A DNA stretch of 64,000 bases from Achromobacter spanius (GTDB lineage: Bacteria > Pseudomonadota > Gammaproteobacteria > Burkholderiales > Burkholderiaceae_B). The stretch lies in contig NZ_CP121261.1 of assembly GCF_029637605.1 (NCBI RefSeq), positions 372,001 to 436,000 on the forward strand, read 5' to 3'. The notes below the pieces were generated by a model. It worked only from the letters and a program-made list of their open reading frames with translations. It was not told the DNA's origin and did no database searches. Positions within the stretch are counted from its first letter, which is position 1; each line of letters starts with the position of its first letter. The position numbers and the translations under genes are program-made. Below, piece by piece: positions 34,948-46,940 of the stretch.

Positions 34948-37287
34948 TCAATCCGCCGCGCGCAGCAGCCGCAGGCCGTTGGCCACCACCAGCAAGCTGG
35001 CGCCCACATCGGCAAACACCGCCATCCACAAGGTCGCATTGCCGGTCATGGCAAGCGCCAGGAACACTACCTTGATGCCCAGCGCCAGCACAATGTTCTG
35101 GATCAGCACGCGATGGGTGGCGCGCGACAAGCGCAGGAACGTGCCGATCTTGCGCAGGTCGTCGTCCATCAGGGCAACGTCCGCTGTTTCGATCGCCGTG
35201 CCGGTGCCGGCCGCGCCCATCGCAAAACCGATGTCGGCGCGCGCCAGCGCAGGTGCGTCGTTGATGCCGTCGCCCACCATGCCCACCTTGCCGTCGCCTC
35301 CCACATTGGCCGCCAGCTTGCTTTCAATGGCGGCCAGCTTGTCTTCCGGCAACTGATCCCCCCGCGCTTCGTCAATGCCCACTTGCCGCGCAATGGCTTC
35401 GGCGGTGGGCGTGTTGTCGCCCGTCAGCATCAGCGTGCGCACGCCCAAGGCATGCAGGTCGGCGATGGCGGCGGCGCTGGTGGGCTTGACCGTATCGGCC
35501 ACGGCGGCCAGCGCCAACACGTGGGTGCCGTCGGTCAGCGCGATGGCGCTCTTGCCTTGGCGTTCCAACTCATCCATGCGCGTTTCCAGCTTCGGGCTGG
35601 ATACGCCCGCATCGCGCATCAGGCGGCGGTTGCCCAACTGGAACGTCACGCCGTCGACGCGCGCGCTGACACCCCGGCCGGGCAGGGCGGTGAAGGCATC
35701 GACATCCAGCAAGGTGCTGCCGGCCTCGCGCGCGGCGTTGGCGATGGCCAGCGATACCGGGTGGTCCGAGCGGGCGGCCAGGCTGGCCGCGATCAGCGTG
35801 GCGGGATGGCGGGCGGAGTCGGACACGTCCCACGCTTCCAGGTCGGTCTGCACCGGTTTGCCTTGGGTCAGGGTGCCGGTCTTGTCCAGCGCCAGCCACT
35901 TCAGGTTGCGGCCTTCTTCCAGATAAACGCCGCCCTTGATCAGGATGCCCCGGCGCGACGCGGCGGTCAGGCCGCTGACGATGCTGACCGGCGTGGAAAT
36001 GACCAGCGCGCAAGGGCAGGCGATGATCAGCAGCGCCAGGGCGCGGTAGATGGCGTCGAACCAGGGTTGACCCCAGAGCAGCGGCGGAACCGTGGCCACC
36101 AGCAGCGCCACCGCCACCACGGCGGGCGTGTAGATGCGCGAGAAGCGGTCAATGAAACGTTGCGTGGGGGCGCGCGCGCCTTGCGCCTGCTCGACTGCAT
36201 GGATGATACGGGCCAGCGTGGTGTTGCCGGCGGCGGCGGTAACGCGGTATTCGAAGGAACCCGCGGCGTTCACGGTGGCCGCGTAGACGGGGTCGTCCTG
36301 CGCTTTTTCCACGGGCAGGCTTTCGCCGGTGATGGGGGATTGGTCCACGGTAGAGCTACCGCTGACGATGATGCCGTCGGCAGCGATGCGTTCACCTGGG
36401 CGCACGCGCACCACGTCGCCCACGTTCAATTGCGCGGCCGGCACCGGCAGCCAAGCGCCGTCTGCCTGCCTTACGGTGGCCGTTTCCGGCGCCAGGTCCA
36501 GCAGGCCACGCACGGCATTGCGCGCACGGTCCAGGGAGCGTGCTTCGATCAGCTCTGCCACGTTGAACAGGAACATCACCATGGCGGCCTCGGGCCACTG
36601 CCCGATCAGCACCGCGCCGGTGACGGCGATGCTCATCAATGCGTTGATGTTCAGGTTGCCGTTGCGCACGGCGATCCAGCCCTTGCGGTAGGTGCTGATG
36701 CCGCAAGCCAGGATGGCGGCCAGCGCCAACGCCGCGGTCACGCCCCAATGCCAGCCCGCAAAGTGCGAAAACTCGGACAGCGCGGCCAGCACGCCGGCCC
36801 CGCCGATCTGCCACCAGTTCACCGGCGTGGCGGCGGGGGCGGGCGTGCCCGCGCTGCCTTCGGCCAAGGGTTCGGGCGTCATGTCCAGGGACTTGATGGC
36901 GGCCATGATGCGGTCCAGCGCCCCTTCGGCGTGCACCACGGTCAGCACGCGCTGCATCAGGTTGAAGTCCAGGGCATGCACGCCGTCCAGGCCGTCCAGT
37001 TTTTTGCGGATCAGCGTTTCTTCGGTCGGGCAGTCCATCTGCCCGATACGCAGACGCGCCAGCGCCTGGCCGGGGCCGGCGCTAAGCGTGGACGCATCGG
37101 CGGCCGCCGCCGCGTAGGCGGGCGTGCCGTGGTCGTGCCCGCAGCAGGTGGATGCCGCGTGGTTGTGGCTGTGATCGTGATCGTGGCCGTGCCCCTTCGT
37201 GTCATGCGCATGCTCATGGCCACCGCAGCCGGCGTGGGCATGCTCTGCGGAGGGACGATCGTGGGATTTGACCGGCGGGAATGACAT
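34948..37287 (-). CDS. heavy-metal P-type ATPase, Zn/Cd/Pb exporter (P1B-2 type)
   Basis: 779 residues. A His-rich N-terminus (many His and three Cys in residues 8-55) precedes a heavy-metal domain carrying GQMDCPTEE. The membrane core has the ion-site CPC in [13 protein letters not shown], the phosphorylation site DKTGTLTQG, the HP motif ([10 protein letters not shown]) and the hinge [24 protein letters not shown]. The final helix has [16 protein letters not shown]. Start 37287 ([10 protein letters not shown]); a frame extension upstream overlaps the promoter. Divergent MerR regulator and MerR-type promoter support Cd/Pb/Zn efflux. Gene symbol zntA/cadA/pbrA cannot be settled by sequence alone. 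Confidence 0.94.
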   Translation of the reverse strand: MSFPPVKSHDRPSAEHAHAGCGGHEHAHDTKGHGHDHDHSHNHAASTCCGHDHGTPAYAAAAADASTLSAGPGQALARLRIGQMDCPTEETLIRKKLDGLDGVHALDFNLMQRVLTVVHAEGALDRIMAAIKSLDMTPEPLAEGSAGTPAPAATPVNWWQIGGAGVLAALSEFSHFAGWHWGVTAALALAAILACGISTYRKGWIAVRNGNLNINALMSIAVTGAVLIGQWPEAAMVMFLFNVAELIEARSLDRARNAVRGLLDLAPETATVRQADGAWLPVPAAQLNVGDVVRVRPGERIAADGIIVSGSSTVDQSPITGESLPVEKAQDDPVYAATVNAAGSFEYRVTAAAGNTTLARIIHAVEQAQGARAPTQRFIDRFSRIYTPAVVAVALLVATVPPLLWGQPWFDAIYRALALLIIACPCALVISTPVSIVSGLTAASRRGILIKGGVYLEEGRNLKWLALDKTGTLTQGKPVQTDLEAWDVSDSARHPATLIAASLAARSDHPVSLAIANAAREAGSTLLDVDAFTALPGRGVSARVDGVTFQLGNRRLMRDAGVSSPKLETRMDELERQGKSAIALTDGTHVLALAAVADTVKPTSAAAIADLHALGVRTLMLTGDNTPTAEAIARQVGIDEARGDQLPEDKLAAIESKLAANVGGDGKVGMVGDGINDAPALARADIGFAMGAAGTGTAIETADVALMDDDLRKIGTFLRLSRATHRVLIQNIVLALGIKVVFLALAMTGNATLWMAVFADVGASLLVVANGLRLLRAAD

Positions 37288-37317
37288 GGTTCTGGCCTTG
37301 TTGAAACGGATGTCGCC

Positions 37318-37348
37318 ATTCCACACCTTGGAGTTACTATAGGGTCAA
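37318..37348 (-). promoter_or_regulatory. MerR-type promoter/operator of the metal ATPase gene
   Basis: On the minus strand TTGACC (37348-37343) and TGGAAT (37323-37318) are separated by 19 bp, the over-long spacer required by MerR-family activators. The spacer holds an imperfect dyad, ACCCTATAG ... CTCCAAGGT (37345-37325). The regulator gene is divergent immediately to the right. Confidence 0.85.
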
Positions 37349-37390
37349 CCCCCAAAAACCACTCATTCGGATGCGATCCCAGGAGGCGTG

Positions 37391-37825
37391 ATGCGAATTG
37401 GCGAATTGGCCACGGCGGCCGGCACCACGGTCGAAACCGTGCGCTACTACGAGAAAGAAGGGTTGCTGCCCGCGCCGGACAGGGGCCTGAACAACTACCG
37501 CAGCTACGGGCAAGCCCATCTGGAACGGTTGCGCCTGATCCGCAACTGCCGGGCGCTGGACATGACGCAGGACGAAATCCGCGCCATCCTGTCCCTGGCC
37601 GACAACCATCACACGGGTTGCGGCCCCATTAACGAACTGTTCGACGAACACATCTCGCACGTGGATGAACGCATCGCCGAACTGATGCAGTTAAAGACCC
37701 AACTGACCGAATTGCGGCAGCGCTGTCTCTCGGCGCAGCCCGATGCGGAAAATTGCGGCATCTTGCATGGCCTGTCTGAAATGCAGGTCGAAGAGCGCCA
37801 GGAGCGGCACACGCACCTGGGCTGA
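37391..37825 (+). CDS. MerR-family Cd/Pb-responsive regulator (CadR/PbrR type)
   Basis: 144 residues. The N-terminal winged helix MRIGELATAAGTTVETVRYYEKEGLLPAP is followed by the dimerisation helix and Cys77, Cys112 and Cys122, the metal-ligand positions of CadR-like sensors (CadR has Cys77 and Cys112). The C-terminus has an RHTH stretch that may bind metal too. The ATG at 37391 follows AGGAGG; the preceding GTG at 37388 is a codon upstream. Activates the adjacent ATPase promoter by DNA untwisting (established for the family). Confidence 0.94.
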   Translation: MRIGELATAAGTTVETVRYYEKEGLLPAPDRGLNNYRSYGQAHLERLRLIRNCRALDMTQDEIRAILSLADNHHTGCGPINELFDEHISHVDERIAELMQLKTQLTELRQRCLSAQPDAENCGILHGLSEMQVEERQERHTHLG

Positions 37826-37927
37826 GCCCCTTGGCGATGCCCTTGCCAGGGGCCGGGGGATACCCGCCCCGGCCAGGGCCATCGCTTAATATGAGAATCT
37901 GTCTCTTTTACCTTTGCGCCTGAATCA

Positions 37928-38521
37928 ATGACCGACTCCACCACCGCCACCCCGTTGCACGCGCTGACCACCCGCCGTTCCACCAAATTCCTGCGCGGCC
38001 CCGCGCCCAAGCCCCAAGAACTTGAACTGATCCTGCAAGCCGCCATGTCGGCCCCCGACCACGGCGCGCTGCGCCCGTGGCGCTTTGTCGTGATCCAGGG
38101 CGAGGCCATCGCCAAGCTGGCGGACGTGGCGCTGGACGCGGTCAAGCGCAGCGGCGACCCTCGCATGACGCCCGAAAAAGAAAAGTCGGTACGCGAATGG
38201 ATGGCCGGCGTGCCGCTGTTCATCGGCGTGGCGCAGAAAATCGCGCACGACAACACCAAGATCCCCGAGCATGAACAGTTGCTGGCCACCGGCTGCGCCG
38301 TCATGAACATCCTGAACGCCACCCACATGCTGGGCTACGCCGCGTTCTGGAGCACCGGCGTCGGCACCTATGTGGAAGACGTGCAGAACGCCCTGGGGCT
38401 GGATTCGCTGGACTACCGCTTCCTGGGTTATCTGGCCATCGGCACGCCGGGTTGCGCCGTGCCGCCCGCCAAGCGCCCCGACTTCCGCGAGTTCGTCACG
38501 GAGTGGACCGGGCCGGTCTGA
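37928..38521 (+). CDS. nitroreductase-family protein, YdjA-like
   Basis: 197 residues. FMN-binding fold signs are LTTRRSTKFLRGPAPKPQELELILQAAMSAPDHGALRPWRFVVI, where the early RRS and SAPDHGALRPWRF resemble E. coli YdjA. An AFWSTG active region lies near residue 140. Likely a small homodimeric flavin oxidoreductase of unknown physiological substrate. Preceded by a 102-bp gap containing a GC-rich hairpin after the MerR gene. Confidence 0.9.
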   Translation: MTDSTTATPLHALTTRRSTKFLRGPAPKPQELELILQAAMSAPDHGALRPWRFVVIQGEAIAKLADVALDAVKRSGDPRMTPEKEKSVREWMAGVPLFIGVAQKIAHDNTKIPEHEQLLATGCAVMNILNATHMLGYAAFWSTGVGTYVEDVQNALGLDSLDYRFLGYLAIGTPGCAVPPAKRPDFREFVTEWTGPV

Positions 38522-40005
<1,484 letters not shown>

Positions 40006-40007
40006 CC

Positions 40008-41051
40008 ATGGCAATTGATAACAACGCTGGTCCGGCCTCGGCGCCGATGACCATGATCCAGGCTTTGCGCTCGGCCATGGATGTGATGCTGGAGCGTGAC
40101 AACAATGTGGTGGTGTTCGGACAAGACGTCGGCTATTTCGGCGGCGTGTTCCGGTGCACGGAAGGCCTGCAAACCAAGTACGGCAGCTCGCGCGTGTTCG
40201 ACACGCCGATCTCCGAAGGCGGCATCGTGGGCGTGGCGGTGGGCATGGGCGCCTACGGCCTGCGCCCCGTTTGCGAAATCCAGTTTGCGGATTATTTCTA
40301 TCCGGCCTCTGACCAGATCGTGTCCGAGGCCGCGCGCTTGCGCTATCGCTCGGTGGGCGAATTCATCGCCCCGATGACGATCCGCATGCCCTGCGGCGGC
40401 GGCATCTACGGCGGACAGACGCACAGCCAAAGCCCCGAGGCCATGTTCACGCAGGTCTGCGGGCTGCGCACGGTGATGCCGTCCAACCCCTACGACGCCA
40501 AGGGCCTCTTGATTGCGTCCATCGAAAACGATGACCCGGTGATCTTCCTGGAGCCCAAGCGACTCTACAACGGCCCGTTTGACGGCCACCATGATCGCCC
40601 CGTCACGCCGTGGACGGGTCGCCCCGGCAGTGTGGTGCCCACCGGTTACTACACGGTGCCGCTGGACTCCGCCGCCATCGTGCGGCCGGGCAATGCGCTG
40701 ACGGTGCTGACCTACGGCACCACGGTGTATGTGTCCTTGACCGCCGCCGAAGAGACCGGCATTGACGCCGAAGTCATCGACCTGCGCAGCCTGTGGCCGC
40801 TGGATCTGGAAACCATCGTGAATTCCGTGAAGAAGACCGGCCGCTGCGTGGTGGTGCACGAAGCCACGCGCACCTGCGGGTACGGCGCGGAACTGATTTC
40901 GTTGGTGCAAGAGCATTGCTTCCATCACCTGGAGGCGCCTGTCGAGCGCGTGACCGGTTGGGACACTCCCTACCCGCATGCGCAGGAATGGGCGTACTTC
41001 CCCGGCCCGCGCCGGGTTGGCGAAGCGTTTAAACGCGCGATGGAGGTGTGA
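40008..41051 (+). CDS. bkdA2: branched-chain 2-oxoacid dehydrogenase E1 beta subunit
   Basis: 347 residues. MTMIQALRSAMDVMLERDNNVVVFGQDVGYFGGVFRCTEGLQ is the family start, with the FADYFYPASDQIVSEAARLRYRSVGEF segment and a C-terminal transketolase domain (DLRSLWPLDLETIVNSVKKTGRCVVVHEA). Start is two bases after the alpha stop, so the E1 heterotetramer is made from coupled genes. Confidence 0.97.
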   Translation: MAIDNNAGPASAPMTMIQALRSAMDVMLERDNNVVVFGQDVGYFGGVFRCTEGLQTKYGSSRVFDTPISEGGIVGVAVGMGAYGLRPVCEIQFADYFYPASDQIVSEAARLRYRSVGEFIAPMTIRMPCGGGIYGGQTHSQSPEAMFTQVCGLRTVMPSNPYDAKGLLIASIENDDPVIFLEPKRLYNGPFDGHHDRPVTPWTGRPGSVVPTGYYTVPLDSAAIVRPGNALTVLTYGTTVYVSLTAAEETGIDAEVIDLRSLWPLDLETIVNSVKKTGRCVVVHEATRTCGYGAELISLVQEHCFHHLEAPVERVTGWDTPYPHAQEWAYFPGPRRVGEAFKRAMEV

Positions 41052-41052
41052 C

Positions 41053-42465
41053 ATGGGGATCCATATCATCAAGATGCCCGACATCGGCGAAGGCATTGCC
41101 GAGGTCGAACTGGTGGGCTGGCATGTAAAGGTCGGCGACACGGTTGCCGAAGACCAGCCGCTGGCCGATGTGATGACCGACAAGGCCACGGTGGAAATTC
41201 CGTCGCCGGTGGTCGGCAAGGTGATTGCGCTGGGCGGCGACGTGGGCCAGGTCATGGCCGTGGGCGGGGAATTGATCCGCCTGGAAGTGGAAGGCGAGGG
41301 CAATGTGCGCCCCGGGTCGGGCGCGCCGCAGAAGGCGGCATCGGAAGCGGGCAAGCCGGCAGGCGGCGACGCGCCCGCGTCCGCGTCCGCCTCCGCGCAA
41401 GGCGAAGCGGGCGCGAAGGCGGGCGGCATCGCCGGCCAGATCGCGGCATCGATGTCGCCGACGGCTGCGTCGGCCTCCGCGCCGGCCCAGCAAAAAGGCA
41501 ATCAACAGGCCGATCAACCACCGAGGCAACAACCCGCGCGGTCCTCATCCGCATCCTCCACCACGCCCGCCGTGCCGCGCCAACCGGGAGACAAGCCCTT
41601 GGCCTCGCCCGCCGTGCGCAAGCGCGCCTGGGACCTGGGCATCGAACTGCGCTTTGTTGCCGGCAGCGGTCCGGCCGGCCGGGTCATGCACGAAGACCTG
41701 GACGCCTATCTGCAATCGCAAGGCTCGGGCCAGGCCGCGCGCGGCGGGTCGGCATATGTGGAACGTCACGATCAGGACGTGGTACCCGTCATCGGCCTGC
41801 GCCGCAAGATCGCGCAGAAAATGGCCGAGTCCAAGCGCCGCATTCCCCACTTCAGCTACGTCGAGGAAATCGACGTGACCGAACTGGAAGACCTGCGCGT
41901 GCAACTGAACCAGAAATGGGGCGAGTCGCGGGGCAAGCTGACCTTGCTGCCGCTCCTGGCGCGCGCCATGGTGGTGGCGCTGCGGGATTTTCCGCAGATC
42001 AATGCGCGTTATGACGATGAAGGCGGCGTGGTGACGCGCTTTGGCGCCGTACACATCGGCATCGCCACGCAAAGCGAGGGCGGCCTGATGGTGCCGGTGA
42101 TGCGCCACGCCGAAGCGCGCGATCTCTGGTCCATGGCGGCCGAGATCGGGCGCCTGGCGCAAGCGGTGCGCAGCGGCACGGCCGGGCGCGACGAGCTGTC
42201 CGGTTCCACCATCACCATCACCAGCCTGGGTCCCTTGGGCGGCATCGTCACCACGCCGGTGATCAACCACCCCGAGGTCGGCATCGTGGGCGTGAACCGC
42301 ATCGTTGAGCGGCCGGCGTTCCGCAACGGCGCCGTGGTGGCGCGCAAGCTGATGAACCTGTCGTCGTCGTTTGACCACCGCGTGGTGGACGGCATGGACG
42401 CGGCGCGCTTCATCCAGGCGGTGCGCGCGCTGCTGGAACAACCCGCGCTGCTTTTCGTGGAGTAA
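41053..42465 (+). CDS. bkdB: lipoamide acyltransferase (E2) of branched-chain dehydrogenase
   Basis: 470 residues. Lipoyl domain in the first 80 residues with the modified Lys in [14 protein letters not shown] long Ala/Pro-rich flexible linker (about 85-175) is followed by the E1/E3-binding domain ([37 protein letters not shown]) and the catalytic domain ending in [14 protein letters not shown], with the catalytic His and Asp. Start one base after bkdA2 stop. Confidence 0.96.
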   Translation: MGIHIIKMPDIGEGIAEVELVGWHVKVGDTVAEDQPLADVMTDKATVEIPSPVVGKVIALGGDVGQVMAVGGELIRLEVEGEGNVRPGSGAPQKAASEAGKPAGGDAPASASASAQGEAGAKAGGIAGQIAASMSPTAASASAPAQQKGNQQADQPPRQQPARSSSASSTTPAVPRQPGDKPLASPAVRKRAWDLGIELRFVAGSGPAGRVMHEDLDAYLQSQGSGQAARGGSAYVERHDQDVVPVIGLRRKIAQKMAESKRRIPHFSYVEEIDVTELEDLRVQLNQKWGESRGKLTLLPLLARAMVVALRDFPQINARYDDEGGVVTRFGAVHIGIATQSEGGLMVPVMRHAEARDLWSMAAEIGRLAQAVRSGTAGRDELSGSTITITSLGPLGGIVTTPVINHPEVGIVGVNRIVERPAFRNGAVVARKLMNLSSSFDHRVVDGMDAARFIQAVRALLEQPALLFVE

Positions 42466-42467
42466 GC

Positions 42468-43871
<1,404 letters not shown>

Positions 43872-43906
43872 TTCGTCGTGTGTAGATTGATGCTGATCGA
43901 TGATCA

Positions 43907-43934
43907 GCCGGTGGCGGCAAGTGCCGCTACCGGC
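43907..43934. terminator. hairpin shared by bkd operon and convergent gene
   Basis: Arms 43907-43919 and 43922-43934 form a 13-bp stem with one G-T pair and a 2-base gap. It overlaps the last codons and stop of the leftward dikinase-like gene (stop 43927-43929). No T-run follows. Confidence 0.6.
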
Positions 43935-45966
43935 TGCCGTCGATATACGGCCGGGCCTGCAAGACGATGATGTGGTCGCCCTGCACGGCCCATTCGATAT
44001 CCTGATCCACATTGCCCAACCGCAGCTTGATCTGGTTGCCCACGGCGGCCAGCCGCGCGACGAGCGCATCGTTCAGTACTTGTCTTGATCCTTCGATCGG
44101 CACTTCGCGCACGCCGCCTGCCGCGTCCGCCACCAACTGCGTGTCCTCGGCGGAACGACTCAGCACCTGCACCGCCTTGGACCAGGTGGAATACATCAGT
44201 TGCTCTGCCTGGCGCTTGCCTTCCACCACCTTGATGCCCAGCCCGCGCTTGGCGGAAATGTACGTGACGTAGCGGCGCGACGCATCAAAGGGATCGCGCG
44301 TGATCATCACGCCCGAACTGTCCGATGCCGCCGCCTGCTGCACCAGCACCGCCATTACCACGCCATCCTGGCCGATGCCGGCCGCGCGCCGCGCCTCGTA
44401 GGCTTCAAAGTTATAGACCGACGCCCACACCGTCTGCACGGCTTGCGCCAAGGCATTGGCCTGCGTCACGTTGGGCACGGTGGTGTAAAGACCCGCGCCG
44501 CTGAAGCCGGGCAGGTCTTCGGAATTGGATGAGCTGCGCACGAAGACGCCGCGTCCCTTCAACTGCTGTTGCCAGCGTTCGCGCCAGGCAGCAAGCAGCG
44601 CGGCGTCGGGCGGGGCGGTGATGATGTCCTGGCGCAAGGCGGCCAGTTCGGCGCGGCGCACGTTGGCGTCACGGGCGAAGTCGGGCCGTTGTTCCAGCGC
44701 GGCGATACGTTGCGGGATGCCCAACTGCTTCATGAATGCCGCGTACTGGGCAAACGGAATGCAGAAGCCGTCCGGCACGCTGGCCAGCGGCGGCAGCGCC
44801 GATTTAAGCGCGCCCAGGTTGGCCGCCTTGACCCCGCAGTACCGGCTGTCGCGCGTGGCCATCCCCGTCAGCGGTTTCAGCGCGCGCACCGATAGGTCGG
44901 GCTTGGGCAGCGGCAGGGCGGCGGCTTTGGGCAGGTCGTTGGGCTTGCCTTCGGGTTTGGCTTCCGGCTTGGCAATGGGCTGCACCTGATAGCCGTTACT
45001 GGTGACCGTCAGTTCCACCCACTGGCCGTCATACTTGCGCAGCGCCGCGACGGCATCGCGCACGTAAGCGTTGGGAATGCGCCAGCCCTTGGCCAGCAGG
45101 TTCACATGCGACAGCAACGTGGATGGCCGCTGCGTGACCAGGCCCGCGACGGGCGGGATGGCGACGGGCACTTCGTCCAGCACCAGGATATCGGTGGGCG
45201 CCAGATCCGGCGTGTCATCCACCGACTTCACGATACGCAAGCGGCCCTGCGCATGGCCCGTGTTCAGCGGCAAGAACGTCTGTTCGCGCAGCAAGGCCTC
45301 TTGCGTCACCAAGGCCAGCCCGGCGGTTTGCGCCGTCTGCTCTTGCGCCGTGGAGTTCGCCTTGAAACGCACGGGCTCGTAGAACGTGGCGCGTAGTTTG
45401 TCTTCGGTCAGGCGCAGCAGCGCGGGCGTGACTTGGTCGCCTTCCCAGAATTCGTAGGTGTAGCCAGGCAGATCGCGCTGCCAGCTCAGGGTGCCGAACA
45501 AGAGCCGCCGCTTGGGGTCCTTGTACTGCGCGATCAGCGTGGCCCGGTCCGAACCCGGCAGCAGCCGGTGTGCGCGCGCAAAGTTCTCGTGCAGGGAATA
45601 GCGCGGCGTATCGACGTAATAGATGCGGTCACCGCGTTGGCGATCAATCACGAACAGCACATGCGGAATCTCAAGCGGCGTGCCGGCGTTGTAGACGCGG
45701 GCCAGTTGCTGGAATTCGGCCTGCGTGCCGATCTGGCCTAGATAGGCCGGTCCCCCACGCTTCGCGCCTTCTTGCGATTGCGTCGCGAGTTCGTCCGGGC
45801 GCAGGGGGCGGGCGTTCTCGTAGGGCGAAGGTTTGCGGGCGGTTTGCGCCAGGGCCTCGGAGCCACTGCCGGCGACAAGCAGCAGGCCGAACGCGCTCAG
45901 GATGATCGGGCAAACACGCAGGCTGCGCGGCAGGCCAACACGGCGTAAGGCAGGCGATAGCGGCAT
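43927..45966 (-). CDS. exported PEP/pyruvate-binding, glucan-water-dikinase-like protein
   Basis: 679 residues. The first 44 form a signal peptide (basic start, hydrophobic ILSAFGLLLVAGSG, cleavage after EALA). A phosphohistidine-swivel-like motif RPSTLLSHVNLLAKGWRIPNA with His287 comes first, then a Pro/Lys-rich linker around 320-360. A PPDK-type ATP-grasp domain follows, with GVKAANLGAL, GRGVFVRSSSNSEDLPGFSGAG and IEWAVQGDHIIVLQARPY at the C-terminus. That order (His domain before nucleotide domain) is that of plant glucan water dikinases, and the reverse of PEP synthase. The start at 45966 puts the signal peptide first. An ATP-using fold outside the cytoplasm is puzzling; substrate unknown. 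Confidence 0.8.
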   Translation of the reverse strand: MPLSPALRRVGLPRSLRVCPIILSAFGLLLVAGSGSEALAQTARKPSPYENARPLRPDELATQSQEGAKRGGPAYLGQIGTQAEFQQLARVYNAGTPLEIPHVLFVIDRQRGDRIYYVDTPRYSLHENFARAHRLLPGSDRATLIAQYKDPKRRLLFGTLSWQRDLPGYTYEFWEGDQVTPALLRLTEDKLRATFYEPVRFKANSTAQEQTAQTAGLALVTQEALLREQTFLPLNTGHAQGRLRIVKSVDDTPDLAPTDILVLDEVPVAIPPVAGLVTQRPSTLLSHVNLLAKGWRIPNAYVRDAVAALRKYDGQWVELTVTSNGYQVQPIAKPEAKPEGKPNDLPKAAALPLPKPDLSVRALKPLTGMATRDSRYCGVKAANLGALKSALPPLASVPDGFCIPFAQYAAFMKQLGIPQRIAALEQRPDFARDANVRRAELAALRQDIITAPPDAALLAAWRERWQQQLKGRGVFVRSSSNSEDLPGFSGAGLYTTVPNVTQANALAQAVQTVWASVYNFEAYEARRAAGIGQDGVVMAVLVQQAAASDSSGVMITRDPFDASRRYVTYISAKRGLGIKVVEGKRQAEQLMYSTWSKAVQVLSRSAEDTQLVADAAGGVREVPIEGSRQVLNDALVARLAAVGNQIKLRLGNVDQDIEWAVQGDHIIVLQARPYIDGSR

Positions 45967-46129
45967 GAAATGGGGGCGGGTCGCAAGGAGTTGCGATGAT
46001 ATCGGAGCGCCCGCCTTGGCCTGTAGGCGAGTGTTTCCAGATGTGGCCAATCATGCGTCGCCCATGCGAGGCTGAAAGGGGCAACGAAAATACCCAATTC
46101 CAGTGATACGCGCCCAACGACGATTCCCG

Positions 46130-46261
46130 TGTAATCCAGTCTCGGCAATCAGCCGCGCCGGCGGCGCGAGCGCCAGCCCCCGTTTTCGCACGCGCGGACG
46201 GGGGGCGGTTTCTCGTAGGGCCATTTACGCAGGGGGAGCGAAAGCTGCCCCTGTTTTTTTT
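46130..46261 (+). ncRNA. candidate small RNA ending in a strong terminator
   Basis: A GC-rich, highly foldable stretch, including a CCCCCGT/ACGGGGG hairpin around 46176-46206, leads into a textbook terminator with GAAA loop and eight T. No protein gene on this strand ends upstream, because the neighbour reads leftward, so the terminator needs another transcript to end. The 5' end and a promoter are not evident; TGTAAT at 46130-46135 is one weak -10 candidate. No match to 6S, 4.5S or tmRNA was recognised. Confidence 0.4.
46230..46261 (+). terminator. rho-independent terminator with no upstream gene
   Basis: Arms 46230-46239 and 46244-46253 (one G-G mismatch) close on a GAAA tetraloop and are followed by eight T at 46254-46261. 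One of the strongest intrinsic terminators in the window. Confidence 0.88.
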
Positions 46262-46287
46262 GGGGCTAAGGAATTGCGTCGAGGGAC

Positions 46288-46410
46288 GTGAGGGAAGCCG
46301 TCGCGTGGTCTGATTTTCACCTGACGGCGGCGAAATTTTTGAAATGGTCTTCTAAGGTGGAGCACTACCCTTTGCGGGGATTCTCGACAATCAGGAGGCC
46401 ATTGTGCTGA
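46288..46410 (+). CDS. possible 40-residue protein overlapping hicB start
   Basis: A GTG-initiated frame reads MREAVAWSDFHLTAAKFLKW at its start and ends by overlapping the hicB GTG by seven bases, the geometry of a toxin-antitoxin pair. It does not look like HicA (no GSHxxF double-stranded-RNA fold pattern). It may be a decayed partner, an unrelated peptide or chance. Confidence 0.25.
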   Translation: MREAVAWSDFHLTAAKFLKWSSKVEHYPLRGFSTIRRPLC

Positions 46411-46823
46411 CCTATCCCTATACCCTCACTCCCGACACCAACGGTACGTTGTTGGTGTTGTTCCCGGACTTTCCGGAGGCGGCAAGTGTTGGGGATGACG
46501 AGCAAGACGCTGCCGTTAACGCCTTGGAGGCGCTTGAGGCCGCGCTGGAGATTTACTTCGACGAGCGCCGACCCATCCCGCTGCCCAGTCTTGACCGGGC
46601 AACACGGTACTCCGTGACGTTGCCTGCCGTCGTGACGAGCAAAGTGTTCCTGTCCAACGAGATGATCCGGCAAGGTGTGCGTAAAGCAGAGATGGCCCGT
46701 CGCCTGGGGGTTCATATGCCGCAGGTCGATCGTCTGTTGAACTTGCGTCATTCTTCACGGATCGAGCAGGTGGAGGCGGCACTGGAGAAGCTCGGCCGTC
46801 GCCTGGACGTATCGATCGCCTAG
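46404..46823 (+). CDS. hicB: HicB-family antitoxin, without adjacent hicA
   Basis: 139 residues from GTG with AGGAGG eight bases upstream. The N-terminal HicB fold reads MLTYPYTLTPDTNGTLLVLFPDFPEAASVGDDEQDAAVNALEALEAALE, and the C-terminal helix-turn-helix is KAEMARRLGVHMPQVDRLLNLRHSSRIEQVEAALEKLG. HicB neutralises the HicA mRNA interferase and represses its own promoter. No HicA-like frame is found on either side, so it is an orphan regulator or solitary antitoxin. Confidence 0.88.
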   Translation: MLTYPYTLTPDTNGTLLVLFPDFPEAASVGDDEQDAAVNALEALEAALEIYFDERRPIPLPSLDRATRYSVTLPAVVTSKVFLSNEMIRQGVRKAEMARRLGVHMPQVDRLLNLRHSSRIEQVEAALEKLGRRLDVSIA

Positions 46824-46881
46824 CGACTACCCCCGGATATTCCGTACCAGGCCCTCTATGGGTTCATTGCATCCGACGCAA

Positions 46882-46905
46882 CAAGGCCCCCTGTCGGGGG
46901 CCTTG
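46882..46905. terminator. terminator hairpin between hicB and argH
   Basis: CAAGGCCCCC and GGGGGCCTTG form a perfect 10-bp stem around TGTC, in the 117-bp convergent gap. Suitable for both genes. Confidence 0.75.
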
Positions 46906-46940
46906 CTTTACTTGGTTTACCAAGCCAGCCTGAGCCGGAA

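Larger units (their letters stand above)
45967..46403. other. 437-bp region between dikinase-like gene and hicB
   Basis: Contains the structured candidate RNA and terminator listed separately, then a 40-codon frame before hicB. Both are of unproven function. I see no mobile-element ends or other genes. Confidence 0.5.

Noticed and set aside
35113..37284. Frame of over 700 codons antisense to the metal ATPase
   Set aside because: Low-complexity Gly/His/Arg/Gln shadow of a well-supported P-type ATPase gene.
46080..46261. 6S RNA or SRP RNA at the candidate small-RNA site
   Set aside because: I could not match the conserved bulge of 6S or the GNAR-type loop and core of SRP RNA; left as unassigned.
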